Position numbers and translations under genes: made by a program. This document shows, one piece after another, positions 17,427 through 26,442 of a stretch of 64,000 nt of DNA. Within the stretch, counting starts at the first letter, position 1, and each line of letters opens with the position of its first letter. The stretch spans positions 124,001-188,000 of the forward strand of contig NZ_JACHJJ010000014.1 in the NCBI RefSeq assembly GCF_014203605.1, written 5' to 3'. The stretch comes from Thiemannella venezuelensis. Lineage in GTDB: Bacteria > Actinomycetota > Actinomycetes > Streptosporangiales > Streptosporangiaceae. A model generated the notes under the pieces. The model was given only the letters and a program-made list of their open reading frames with translations, was not told where the DNA came from and did no database searches.

Positions 17427-19855
17427 GACGCCCTCCCCAGGATCTCCAGCACGGTCCGTACGGCCGCCGCCGCACGCTGATCGTCGATGTCGTCGGCCGC
17501 CGCGGCGGCGGTCGTCGCGCCGGTGCCGAGCGAGCGGGCCCGCTCGCCGATCGCGCGGCGCTCCGGAGCGGCGAAGGCGCCGAAGGTCCGCCGCAGCAGC
17601 GGCAGCACGTCCACGAACGCCTCCGGGGTCAGCCCGGTCAGCCATCCGTCGATGAGCCCGAGCAGCCGGGCGTCGTGCACCAGCAGCAGCCCGCCGCCGG
17701 AGACGAACCCCTCGACCCAGGCCGCCGCCCTGGCCGGCGGGTGCCCGGACGACATCGCCCGCGACATCCGGAGCTCGGCGCGGCCGGCGTCGAGCTCCCC
17801 GGTGTCCAGCAGGATCCGGACGATCCGCCCCTCGATCAGCCCGTGCAGGTCCGACCGCCCCGACACCGCGCGCAGCGCGCCCAGCCAGCGCCCCTTCGGC
17901 GGCTCGTCGCCCGCGGAGTCGAGCAGCCCGACGGCCGCGTGCACCGCGTCCACGTGGCCGAGCAGGCCGCGGGCGGCGTCGTCGTCCAGGCCGGTGACCG
18001 CCCCGCCCAGCCCGACGCAGACCCGGGTGAGCAGCGCGTCGACGATCGAGGCCAGCCCGGCGGCGGGCGTGCCGCGCACGTCGCCGTAGCGCTGCGCCCG
18101 GACCATCGCCGGCAGCGCCGCCATCAGGTGCGTCACGTCGCTGTCCAGCGCCGCCCGCGCCGACAGCGCCTCCAGCACGTACGGCAGCGCGTCCGGCAGG
18201 TCGGCGAGCAGGCACCGCTCCACCAGCCCCGTGAGGTCGGCGAGCGAGACCCCGCCGCCGGAGCCCGCGGATCCGCCCGCCCCCGCCGTGCCCGGGGCCG
18301 GGACTCCGCGGCCCGGTGCTCCCGACCGGCCCCGCCCTGCCGTCCCGCCCCGCGCGAGGTCGCGGACGCGGGCGGCGGCGGCCGACGGGACGGTGGTGCC
18401 CCAGGCGCCCGCCTCGATCAGGTCGATGTCGAACTCGGGACGCCAGGCGAGCGTCCACGACTCGCGGAAGGTGCCCTTGCCCCGGCTCTCCTGCGGGCTG
18501 CCCCAGTCCACGCCGAGCAGGCGCAGGCGGTGCAGCAGGCGGCTGCGCTCCAGGTCCAGGGGCTTGCGCAGGTCGAGGTCGAGCTCCCGGTCGAGGGCCT
18601 CCGGCTTGAGCTTGAGCCGCCGCTGCTCCTCGCGCAGGTGGCGCTGGAGCGGGACCATCGGGGTCGTGTCGGGCACCTGGCCGAGCCGCTCCCCCACGAC
18701 CATGTGCCGCTGGATCAGCTCCACCGGCAGGTCGTCGCCCTCGCACAGGACCGCCCTGACCGCCTCGGTGACCTCCGCCAGCCCGGCCAGCGGCCGTCCC
18801 CGCAGCACCGCCAGGGACTCCGCCAGCCGTACCGCCTCGATGACGTGCGCGGAGGAGACCGGCAGGTCCTCGGCGCGCAGCACCCCGGCGGCCTCGGTCA
18901 GCCAGCGCTCCACGGGCCGGTCCGGGGAGGCGAACAGGTGGTGGTACCAGCCCGGGGAGGTGACGCCGGCGCCGTACCCGCTCCAGGCGGCCAGCCGCCC
19001 GTAGGTCCACGGCACCCAGGTCAGCTCCACCTTGGCCTTGGGCAGGCCCTTGAGCAGCGCGTCGTCCGCCTTGGCCGGAGGCAGCCCGGCGCCCCAGCCC
19101 CGGCGGCCCCGCCCGGCCGGTCCCCCGTCTCCTCCCGATCCCGCCGGATCGGCCGGGTCGGCGAGCGCGGGGACGTGCCAGGCGCCGCAGACCACGGCGA
19201 CCCGCTCGAACCCGTCCTTGACCGCCTTGCGGACCGTGCGGCGCATGAACGCCTCGCGCCGCGCCTCGTACCCGTCCGGGACGTGGCCCTCGCGGACCGC
19301 GGCCATCGCCTCGGCGATCACCTGGAACGGCGTGTCCCCGCGGTGCTCGACCGCGTCCTCCCACCACCGCTCCGGGTCGTCGTATCCGGCGGCGCGGGCG
19401 AGCTCCCCGATCGGGTCGATCCGTACGGCCCGCGCCCGCTCCTCCTCCGCCGGGTCGTCCCCGGCCGGCGCCGGACCCGCGTCCCCGTCACCGGCCGCGT
19501 CCCCGGGGGAACCGGCCTCCTCGGAGTCCTCCGCCGGGACGGCGAGGCCGTGCGCGGCGGGCAGGTCGCAGAACCGGACCGGCACCCCCGCCCCGACCGC
19601 GTAGCGGATCGCCTGCCACTCGGGGGAGAAGACGGCGAACGGCCAGAACGCGGCCCTGGACGGCTCGCCCGGCACGTGCGCCAGCAGCGCCACCGGCGGC
19701 TGGAGATCCGGGTCCTGCGCGAGGGCGACGAGCTCGTCGGCCTCGGGCGGGCCCTCGATGAGCACGACGTCCGGCTTGAGCCTTTCCAGCTCCGCGCGCA
19801 GGGCCCGCGCCGAGCCGGGCCCGTGGTGCCGGACCCCGAGAACGGACACGCTCAT
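17423..19855 (-). CDS. DUF5682 family protein
   Basis: The 810-residue cytosolic protein opens with SVLGVRHHGPGSARAL (His10, His11), then IEGPPEAD (Glu34), then VVCGAWHVPAL (His227). Spaced His/Glu/His elements of this kind resemble the TraB/ChaN/erythromycin-esterase type of fold, which hints at a hydrolase-like N-terminal domain; this is an inference. The rest is an alpha-helical region with a Gly/Pro/Ala-rich linker near 495-550. Its biochemical role is not known. ATG 19855 has a strong AGGAGG seven bases upstream. It is the only member of the operon not overlapping its upstream gene, separated from MoxR by 135 bases. Confidence 0.87.
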   Translation of the reverse strand: MSVSVLGVRHHGPGSARALRAELERLKPDVVLIEGPPEADELVALAQDPDLQPPVALLAHVPGEPSRAAFWPFAVFSPEWQAIRYAVGAGVPVRFCDLPAAHGLAVPAEDSEEAGSPGDAAGDGDAGPAPAGDDPAEEERARAVRIDPIGELARAAGYDDPERWWEDAVEHRGDTPFQVIAEAMAAVREGHVPDGYEARREAFMRRTVRKAVKDGFERVAVVCGAWHVPALADPADPAGSGGDGGPAGRGRRGWGAGLPPAKADDALLKGLPKAKVELTWVPWTYGRLAAWSGYGAGVTSPGWYHHLFASPDRPVERWLTEAAGVLRAEDLPVSSAHVIEAVRLAESLAVLRGRPLAGLAEVTEAVRAVLCEGDDLPVELIQRHMVVGERLGQVPDTTPMVPLQRHLREEQRRLKLKPEALDRELDLDLRKPLDLERSRLLHRLRLLGVDWGSPQESRGKGTFRESWTLAWRPEFDIDLIEAGAWGTTVPSAAAARVRDLARGGTAGRGRSGAPGRGVPAPGTAGAGGSAGSGGGVSLADLTGLVERCLLADLPDALPYVLEALSARAALDSDVTHLMAALPAMVRAQRYGDVRGTPAAGLASIVDALLTRVCVGLGGAVTGLDDDAARGLLGHVDAVHAAVGLLDSAGDEPPKGRWLGALRAVSGRSDLHGLIEGRIVRILLDTGELDAGRAELRMSRAMSSGHPPARAAAWVEGFVSGGGLLLVHDARLLGLIDGWLTGLTPEAFVDVLPLLRRTFGAFAAPERRAIGERARSLGTGATTAAAAADDIDDQRAAAAVRTVLEILGRAS

Positions 19856-19990
19856 CGCCCGCCTCCTTTCCTGATGCGGCCGGGGACTTCACGGGTACCG
19901 CGGGGAGCCGCCCGGCGTTCCCGGGACGGACCGCGGTCGCGGCCGGCACCCGCCCGTCCGGGGCGGACCGCGGCCGGGGAGTGCTCCGGC

Positions 19991-21058
19991 TCAGCCCGCG
20001 TCACGGCAGGCCCGGTAGAAGTCGCGCCAGTCCGCGCGCTCGCGCACCACGGTCTCGAGGTACTCGCGCCAGACGACGCGGTCGGAGACCGGGTCCTGGA
20101 CCACGGCGCCGACGATCCCGGCGGCCACGTCGGAGGGACGGAGCACCCCGTCGCCGAAGTGCGCGGCCAGCGCGACGCCGTTGGTGATGACGGAGATGGC
20201 CTCGGCGGTGCTCAGCGTGCCGCTGGGCGACTTGATCTTGGTGCGGCCGTCCTCGGTCACGCCGGTCCGCAGCTCGCGGAAGACCGTGACGACGCGGCGG
20301 ATCTCCTCCATCCCGGCCGGGATCTCCGGCAGTTCCAGGGAGCGGCCGAGCTGCTCCACCCGGCGGGAGACGATGTCCACCTCCTCCTCGGGGGTGCCCG
20401 GCACCGGGAGCACGACGGTGTTGAACCGGCGGCGCAGCGCGCTGGACAGGTCGTTGACGCCCCGGTCCCGGTCGTTGGCGGTGGCGATGAGGTTGAACCC
20501 GCGCGCCGCCTGGACCTCCTCGTTCAGCTCGGGAATCGGCAGCGTCTTCTCCGACAGCACGGTGATCAGCGCGTCCTGCACGTCGGAGGGCATGCGGGTC
20601 AGCTCCTCGACCCGGGCGAGGCGGCCCTCGGCCATCGCGCGCATCACCGGGCTCGGGGTCAGCGCCTCCCGGGACGGCCCCTCGGCCAGCAGCCGGGCGT
20701 AGTTCCAGCCGTAGCGGACGGCCTCCTCTGCGGTACCCGCCGTGCCCTGCACGAGCAGGGTGGAGTCGCCGCTGACCGCGGCGGCCAGGTGCTCCGACAA
20801 CCAGGTCTTGGCGGTGCCGGGCACGCCGAGCAGCAGCAGCGCCCGGTCGGTGGCCAGCGTCGCCACGGCCACCTCGACGATGCGGCGGGGGCCGATGTAC
20901 TTGGGGGTGATCCGGTCGCCGTCGCCCAGGATGTAGGAGGTCACCGCCCACGGGGAGAGCTTCCAGCCCGGCGGCCTGGCCCGGTCGTCGTCCTTGGCCA
21001 GGATCGCCAGCTCCTCGGCGTACTGGTCCTCGGCGTGGGCGCGCAGCACCGTCGTCAT
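19991..21058 (-). CDS. MoxR-type AAA+ ATPase (YehL subgroup)
   Basis: The 355-residue protein has a MoxR AAA+ core: Walker A GVPGTAKT at 78-85, a Walker-B-like region ending RVEELTRMP, sensor I ATANDRDRG, and arginine-rich LSSALRRRFN. The second acidic motif is E-E rather than the canonical D-E, as seen in some MoxR groups. Context places it with the YehL subgroup, paired with SWIM and VWA proteins. It is expected to hexamerise and remodel a client protein. ATG 21058 overlaps the DUF5691 stop (ATGA), so stoichiometric co-translation is likely. Confidence 0.92.
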   Translation of the reverse strand: MTTVLRAHAEDQYAEELAILAKDDDRARPPGWKLSPWAVTSYILGDGDRITPKYIGPRRIVEVAVATLATDRALLLLGVPGTAKTWLSEHLAAAVSGDSTLLVQGTAGTAEEAVRYGWNYARLLAEGPSREALTPSPVMRAMAEGRLARVEELTRMPSDVQDALITVLSEKTLPIPELNEEVQAARGFNLIATANDRDRGVNDLSSALRRRFNTVVLPVPGTPEEEVDIVSRRVEQLGRSLELPEIPAGMEEIRRVVTVFRELRTGVTEDGRTKIKSPSGTLSTAEAISVITNGVALAAHFGDGVLRPSDVAAGIVGAVVQDPVSDRVVWREYLETVVRERADWRDFYRACRDAG

Positions 21059-22554
21059 TGCAGCTCCTTCAGCATGTCGTCACGGAAACGCAGGAGGGCG
21101 GCGACCTCCTGGATGGGCGGTTCGAGGGACAGTCGCTCGGCCAGGCCGTACAGACCGGGGTCGATGCGCTCACCGGCCAGCTTGGACAGCTCGCCGAGGT
21201 TCCACGGCTGGGTGCCGGCCAGGTCGAGGATCTTGCCGAGCACGGCCCGGGCGAGCTCCGGCCCCCACGGCGCCGCCGCGCCGCCGAGGACCATGATGAG
21301 CTGGCCGTCCAGGCCGTGACCGCGGACGAAGGCGGCGGCCAGGGCCTCCTGCTCGTCCCGGGGCAGTACGGCCAGCAGGTCGGCGAGCGGGTCGGAGCCG
21401 AACAGCTCCCGCGCCCACTGGGGGTCGCCCTGGAGCACGGCCGCCCTGACCCAGCCGGCCGTGACCTCCCGCCCCCAGTCCACGATCTTCATCCGGACGA
21501 GCTCGCGGGGCGGGCGGCCGAGCAGGCCGCTCCAGAGGCCGAGCGGGGTGCGGGCCACGACCTGCTGCAGCCACCAGCTCCGCTCGCCGGTGCCCCGGGG
21601 CGGCTTGGCCCGGATGCCGTCGCGCTCCATGGCGGCGTCGCAGGCGTCGGGCGGGTTGACGAGGATCTTGCCGTTCAGCATCGTGAAGCAGCCCGCGGCC
21701 CGCTCGGCCATCCGCCGGCCGAGACGCGAACCCGGCAGCCGGGTGAGCAGGTCGGCGGCCTCGTGCCTGACCTCACGGCGGCGGTCGTCGAGCGCGGCCT
21801 CCAGGAACGGCTCGTCGTCGAGGGAGAGCCCCTCGGCCAGCAGCTCCAGGAAGGCGGCCCGGTCGTCCGGGCCCTCCTTCTCCCAGGTCGCCGCGAGCAG
21901 CTCGCGGGCGGCCGCGGGGTCGGCGGCCCGCAGCGCGCCCAGGTGGGCACGGCGGTCCCCCGAGGTGCCCAGTTCCCACACCTCGGGGCTGGGCCCGGCC
22001 ACGGTGGCCTCCTCCGCGAGGAAGCCCCAGGCGGGGTTGAGCGCGGCCAGCCAGCGGCCCCGGCGCCCGGCGAGGACGCCGAGGTGCGGCCGGATCGAGC
22101 GGTCGCGGGCGGCGTGGTCGAGCAGTTCGGGCAGCAGGTGCGGGGAGAGCCGGTAGCCGCGGTCCGCGGCGGTGCGCAGCCACTCGGCGAGCAGCCTCGG
22201 CCGCTCGCCGCCGAGGATCCGGGCCAGCCGGTCGCCCGCGGCGCGCGGGAGCGCGAGCTGCTCCTCGGGCGGAGCCGGCTCCAGCGGCTCACCGGCGCGC
22301 AGCCGCTGCCCGGCGCGGGCCCGGACGGTCTGCACGGCGGCCCGTCCGAGCAGCTCCGCCGCGGGGTCGGCGTCACCGGAGGCGCCGGGCAGCGGCCTGC
22401 GGTCGGTGCCGACGAGCGCGGTGGAGACGAGGTCCTCCCACGCGGTCGCGGCCTCCGCCGTGGCCGGCGCGGGGGCCTCCACTCCGACCGTCGCGGGGGC
22501 CGTCGCGGGGGCCGCCCCCGTGCCCGTTCCGGTGTTCTGCGGAGCGCTGCTCAC
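21055..22554 (-). CDS. DUF5691 family protein
   Basis: The 499-residue protein starts with a low-complexity Ala/Pro/Thr leader of about 35 residues, then WEDLVSTALVGTDRRPLP, which is characteristic of this family. The rest is helical and reads like repeated alpha-hairpins, for example RREVRHEAADLLTRLPGSRLGRR, suggesting a HEAT-like scaffold (inference). A conserved segment CFTMLNGKILVNPPDACD is visible. GTG 22554 overlaps the SWIM gene stop by GTGA, and its own stop overlaps MoxR by ATGA. Function unknown; the position suggests a structural adaptor between the SWIM protein and MoxR. Confidence 0.87.
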   Translation of the reverse strand: MSSAPQNTGTGTGAAPATAPATVGVEAPAPATAEAATAWEDLVSTALVGTDRRPLPGASGDADPAAELLGRAAVQTVRARAGQRLRAGEPLEPAPPEEQLALPRAAGDRLARILGGERPRLLAEWLRTAADRGYRLSPHLLPELLDHAARDRSIRPHLGVLAGRRGRWLAALNPAWGFLAEEATVAGPSPEVWELGTSGDRRAHLGALRAADPAAARELLAATWEKEGPDDRAAFLELLAEGLSLDDEPFLEAALDDRRREVRHEAADLLTRLPGSRLGRRMAERAAGCFTMLNGKILVNPPDACDAAMERDGIRAKPPRGTGERSWWLQQVVARTPLGLWSGLLGRPPRELVRMKIVDWGREVTAGWVRAAVLQGDPQWARELFGSDPLADLLAVLPRDEQEALAAAFVRGHGLDGQLIMVLGGAAAPWGPELARAVLGKILDLAGTQPWNLGELSKLAGERIDPGLYGLAERLSLEPPIQEVAALLRFRDDMLKELQ

Positions 22555-23828
22555 AGCACCACCACCCGGCCTTCCTCGTCCCAGGTCGACAGGGGGCGCA
22601 GGCCCCCGGGGGTCCATTCGGCGGCGACGGTCAGCGGGTGCCCGCCGGAGGCGGCGACCAGCCGCCACGGGGTGCCCGCCGACGGGTGCAGCGGGAGCCC
22701 GCCGTCCGCGCCGCCCAGCAGCCACGCGCCGTTCCGCATCGGGACGACCGCGTCGAGGACCACCGGCCAGGAGTCCGTCCACGGGTCCCCCGCCAGGGCC
22801 GCCGCGATCTCCCCCAGCACCGCCTCCGGCGTGGAGCCGGGCGGCGGGGCGGCGGGGGCGGCGGCGTGCCGGGCGGCGACCAGGGCGCGCAGCGGGGCCG
22901 TACCGGGGTAGAACGCCAGCTCGGCGTCCATGGCGGTGCCGGTGACGAGCGAGGCGTCGAGGGCCTGGCCGGTGGGGGCGAAGGAGAGCACGAGCGCGGC
23001 CCGGCCGGTCGTCCTGCCGCGCAGCCAGACCCGGCGCGAGATCAGCCGCTCCTGCTCCTCGTCGCGCCGCCCCAGCACGTCCCACACGTCGCGGACGGTC
23101 TCCCCGGCGAGCACCTCCTCCCTGGTGACGGGGAAGCCCACCCGCCCCCGCACGGCCGGCGCCAGCAGCTCGCGGCGGTGGGCGGTGAGCAGGAGGTGGA
23201 GGAGGGAGTACTCGGACAGCAGCCGGGCGGGCCAGTCGTCGTCCGCCAGGACGGCGCCCAGGCGGGAGACGGTCCCGGCGACGCCGGGGGCCTGGGCGTC
23301 GACGAGGCGCTTGACCAGGCCGTCCCAGTGGTCGTGGCGGCGCGAGCCGGCGATGCCCTGCCGCACCTGGTCGGCCAGCCAGCGCTCCAGCTCCTCCAGC
23401 CCGGCCGCGACCCGCTGCTCGCGCTGCTCGGCCCTGCGGGGGTCGGGGGCCGCGCCGGGCTCCGCCGCACGGGGCGCGGCGGCGGGCCTGGCGGCGCGGG
23501 CGCGGCGCTGGTCGAGCCACTCGGCCACCCAGTCGGCGGGCTCGTCCGCGCCCGGCACTCCGTCGGCCGACCAGAGCAGCAGCAGGCCGAGCGCGTGCTT
23601 GCAGGGGAACTTCCGGCTCGGGCAGCTGCACCGGTAGGCGGGCTCGGACAGGTCCACGCACGCCCGGTAGGGCGTGGAGCCGCTGCCCTTGCACTCTCCC
23701 CACACCGCCTCGGCGGCGACACCGGCGTTCGACCACTTGCCGGGAGACGACACTCCTTGGGCCGCTTTCTGGGACGAGGCGTCGGGCGCGAGCGCGAGGA
23801 CCTGGTCCCGGTTCCACCGTTCGATCAC
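22551..23828 (-). CDS. SWIM zinc-finger protein (YehQ-like), first gene of operon
   Basis: The 425-residue protein has a SWIM zinc finger CxCx6CxH at residues 67-78 (CSCPSRKFPCKH), which can bind nucleic acid or protein. The following region is rich in Arg/Ala/Pro, then a long conserved helical part without known motif. GTG 23828 is preferred because the family begins IERW-QVLALAPDASS; a TTG at 23858 would add ten residues. TAGCGT seven bases before this GTG could be a -10 element, which would give a leaderless mRNA. It leads the operon SWIM-DUF5691-MoxR-DUF5682-VWA. Confidence 0.88.
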   Translation of the reverse strand: MIERWNRDQVLALAPDASSQKAAQGVSSPGKWSNAGVAAEAVWGECKGSGSTPYRACVDLSEPAYRCSCPSRKFPCKHALGLLLLWSADGVPGADEPADWVAEWLDQRRARAARPAAAPRAAEPGAAPDPRRAEQREQRVAAGLEELERWLADQVRQGIAGSRRHDHWDGLVKRLVDAQAPGVAGTVSRLGAVLADDDWPARLLSEYSLLHLLLTAHRRELLAPAVRGRVGFPVTREEVLAGETVRDVWDVLGRRDEEQERLISRRVWLRGRTTGRAALVLSFAPTGQALDASLVTGTAMDAELAFYPGTAPLRALVAARHAAAPAAPPPGSTPEAVLGEIAAALAGDPWTDSWPVVLDAVVPMRNGAWLLGGADGGLPLHPSAGTPWRLVAASGGHPLTVAAEWTPGGLRPLSTWDEEGRVVVL

Positions 23829-23983
23829 GCGCCGAACGCTAGCCAACCCCGCCGACAAATTCGGGTCATCACCATATATCCCTTATTTCCGCCGCTAGAA
23901 GGCCGGGTCCCGGTGCCGGAACGGGCACCGCCCCGGCCCGTGCTCCCGCCGGACCTGATGCGGCCTGCCCTTACCATCGTGCG

Positions 23984-24415
23984 GTGACCACACCTCCGCG
24001 CCCGCCGCTCGCCGAGATCCTGGACCTGCAGCCGCACCCCGAGGGGGGCTGGTTCCGGGAGACCTGGAGGACCTCCCACTCCCTCGCCCCGGACGGGTAC
24101 GGCGGGGCGCGGGCGACGGCGACCGGGATCTACTTCCTGCTCGGCCCCGGCGAGGAGTCGCGCCCGCACGTGGTCCGCTCCGACGAGGTGTGGCTCTGGC
24201 ACCGGGGCGGCCCGCTCACCCTGCTCCTGGGCGGCCACGAGGGCCAGCCGGCCCGTGCGGTCACCCTGGGCCCGCTGGTGGAGGAGGGCCAGGTCCCCCA
24301 GGCCCTCGTCCCGGCCGGGACCTGGCAGGCGGCCCGCCCCGCCGGGCCCGAGGCCGTACTGGTGAGCTGCGTCGTCTCCCCCGGCTTCGACTTCGCCGAC
24401 TTCCGCATGATCTGA
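23984..24415 (+). CDS. Cupin_5 (DUF985) domain protein
   Basis: The 143-residue protein covers the whole DUF985 cupin: LDLQPHPEGGWFRETWR at the N-terminus, TGIYFLLGPGEESRPHVVRSDEVWLWHRGGPL in the middle, and SPGFDFADFRMI at the end. These small beta-barrels usually bind a metal, though their reaction is unknown in most cases. It begins with GTG 23984 in the 155-base region divergent from the SWIM operon. Confidence 0.9.
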   Translation: MTTPPRPPLAEILDLQPHPEGGWFRETWRTSHSLAPDGYGGARATATGIYFLLGPGEESRPHVVRSDEVWLWHRGGPLTLLLGGHEGQPARAVTLGPLVEEGQVPQALVPAGTWQAARPAGPEAVLVSCVVSPGFDFADFRMI

Positions 24416-24568
24416 GAGCCGGAGCCGTCGGCGCGGTGGAGGGACCCGCGGGCCCGCGCCGCGCGGGCGCCCCGACCCGCCCCGCGCCTGACGCGACCTT
24501 GTCGCAAGAGCGTGACCTGCGCTGATGTCGAGATGCTGCAATCGGCGCCGTGGGTCATCGTGGGTGGT

Positions 24569-25720
24569 ATGAGCGATCAGCGAGCCGCCGCCGGCCGGAC
24601 CCCGGAGGGCCGCGGGCACGGCCATGACCACGGGTACGGCCACGGACACGGGCACGACCACGGACATGGGCACGGGCACGGGCACGCGGGTGCGGGGATC
24701 CGGGCGAGGCTCGCGCATCTGGTGCGGCCGCATTCGCACGAGGCGGCCGAGAAGGTCGACGCGGCGATGGAGTCCAGCGCCGAGGGCATGCGGGCGCTGT
24801 GGATCTCGCTGGGGGCGCTCGGCCTGACCGCGGCCGTCCAGGCCGTCATCGTGGCGCTGTCGGGGTCGGTGGCGCTGCTGGGCGACACCGTGCACAACGC
24901 CGCCGACGCGCTGACGGCGGTGCCGCTGGGCATCGCCTTCGTGCTGGGCCGCCGCCCGCCCGACCACCGCTACACCTACGGGTACGGCCGGGCCGAGGAT
25001 CTGGCCGGGATCGTCATCGTGCTGGCCGTCGCGGCTTCGGCGGTCGCGACCGGCTGGGCGGCGCTGGAGCGGCTGGCCCGTCCGCAGGAGGTCACGCACC
25101 TGGGGGCGGTCGCGGCCGCGGGGCTGGCCGGGTTCGCCGGCAACGAGCTGGTGGCCCGCTACCGCATCCGGGTCGGCCGCAGGATCGGGTCGGCGGCGCT
25201 GGTCGCCGACGGCCTGCACGCCCGCGCCGACGGGTTCACCTCCCTGGCGGTCCTGGCCGGCGCCGGCGGTGTCGCGGCGGGCTGGGACCGGGCCGACCCG
25301 GTGGTCGGCCTGCTGATCACCGCGGCGATCGCGGGCGTGCTGGGGCAGGCGTCCCGGCAGATCTACCACCGGCTGATGGACGCCGTCGATCCCGCCGTGA
25401 CCGCCCGGGCGCGTGCGGCGCTGCGCGCCACCGGCGGAGTGCTGCAGGTGGGGCGGGTCCGGCTGCGCTGGGTCGGTCACCGGCTGGAGGCCGACTGCCA
25501 GATCGTGGTGGACCACACCCTGTCGGTGGTCGCCGCCCACCGGATAGCGGTCGCGGCCGAGCACGCCCTGCTCCATGCCCTGCCCCGGCTGGCCACCGCC
25601 ACGGTGCACACCGACCCGGGACCGGCCGGCGGCGTCGACCACCACGCCCTCCTCGCCGGCCACCGGCGGACGCCCGCCGGTGGTCCCCCGCACGTCCACG
25701 GCGGGGCGGACGCCGTCTGA
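24569..25720 (+). CDS. Cation diffusion facilitator metal exporter with His-rich N-terminus
   Basis: The 383-residue protein has six membrane helices and both CDF metal sites: HNAAD in GDTVHNAADAL and HARAD in VADGLHARADGF. These His/Asp pairs favour zinc-type ions. Residues 17-41 carry about ten HG/HD pairs, a metal buffer preceding helix 1. A cytosolic domain follows the last helix and ends in another His-containing tail (HALLAGHRR, PHVHGG). ATG 24569 begins MSDQRAAAG; an upstream ATG at 24512 lacks support. Exports divalent cations in exchange for protons. Confidence 0.92.
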   Translation: MSDQRAAAGRTPEGRGHGHDHGYGHGHGHDHGHGHGHGHAGAGIRARLAHLVRPHSHEAAEKVDAAMESSAEGMRALWISLGALGLTAAVQAVIVALSGSVALLGDTVHNAADALTAVPLGIAFVLGRRPPDHRYTYGYGRAEDLAGIVIVLAVAASAVATGWAALERLARPQEVTHLGAVAAAGLAGFAGNELVARYRIRVGRRIGSAALVADGLHARADGFTSLAVLAGAGGVAAGWDRADPVVGLLITAAIAGVLGQASRQIYHRLMDAVDPAVTARARAALRATGGVLQVGRVRLRWVGHRLEADCQIVVDHTLSVVAAHRIAVAAEHALLHALPRLATATVHTDPGPAGGVDHHALLAGHRRTPAGGPPHVHGGADAV

Positions 25721-25732
25721 CATGATGCGCCC

Positions 25733-26359
25733 ATGCGCGATCCCCTCAGCGACCTGGCGGCGTTCCGTGCCTCGGCCGCCGTCCGGCTGTCCGCTCACCG
25801 GCACACGACGCTGCCCGACGCGCCGGGCGTCCGGCGGGCCGCGGTGGCCCTGTGCGTCGTCGAGCACGCGGGCGCCCCTTCGGTGATCGTCATCAAGCGG
25901 GCCCACCGCGGCCGCAACGCGGGCCAGTGGGCGCTGCCGGGCGGGCGCCTGGATCCCGGCGAGACCCCGCTGCAGGCGGCGCTGCGCGAACTGCACGAGG
26001 AGATCGGGCTGGCCGCCGCGCCGGGAGCCGTGCTGGGGCGGCTCGACGACTTCCCCGCCGCCTCCAGCTTCACGATCACTCCTCTCGTGGTGGCGGTGAC
26101 GGATCCGGGACCGCTGGCGCCCAGCGCCGACGAGGTCCACTCGGTGCACCATGTGCCGCTGCGCCGGCTGGCGGCGGAGGACGCGGTGCGGTGGGTGCCG
26201 CAGCCGGGCGGCGGACGGCTGCTGCAGATGCGCCTGGGCCCGGAGATGGTGGTGCACGCCCCCACCGGCGCGCTGCTGTGGCAGTTCCGCGAGGTCGTGC
26301 TGCTCGGCCGTACCGCACGGGTGGCCGACTTCCTGCAGCCGGAGTGGACGCGGCGCTGA
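25733..26359 (+). CDS. NUDIX hydrolase (CoA-pyrophosphatase-like)
   Basis: The 208-residue protein has a complete Nudix box, GRLDPGETPLQAALRELHEE plus IGL, with all catalytic Glu residues and the Arg. The preceding IVIKRAHRGRNAGQWALPGG and the later FTITPLVVAV resemble the UPF0035 motif and ITP segment of NudL-type CoA pyrophosphatases. It therefore probably cleaves CoA or acyl-CoA diphosphates; other nucleoside diphosphate derivatives are possible. The ATG lies 12 bases after the CDF stop. Confidence 0.87.
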   Translation: MRDPLSDLAAFRASAAVRLSAHRHTTLPDAPGVRRAAVALCVVEHAGAPSVIVIKRAHRGRNAGQWALPGGRLDPGETPLQAALRELHEEIGLAAAPGAVLGRLDDFPAASSFTITPLVVAVTDPGPLAPSADEVHSVHHVPLRRLAAEDAVRWVPQPGGGRLLQMRLGPEMVVHAPTGALLWQFREVVLLGRTARVADFLQPEWTRR

Positions 26360-26442
26360 CGGCGCCTCGGCGGTGCGGGCATGTGACGGTTCACTGCCGG
26401 GCGGAGAGAATGCGGTTACACGCCCTATCTAGGAGGTCAACG

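Noticed and set aside
17675-21319. 1214-residue frame on the plus strand
   Set aside because: Runs antisense through DUF5682, MoxR and part of DUF5691; composition is that of a high-GC shadow frame.
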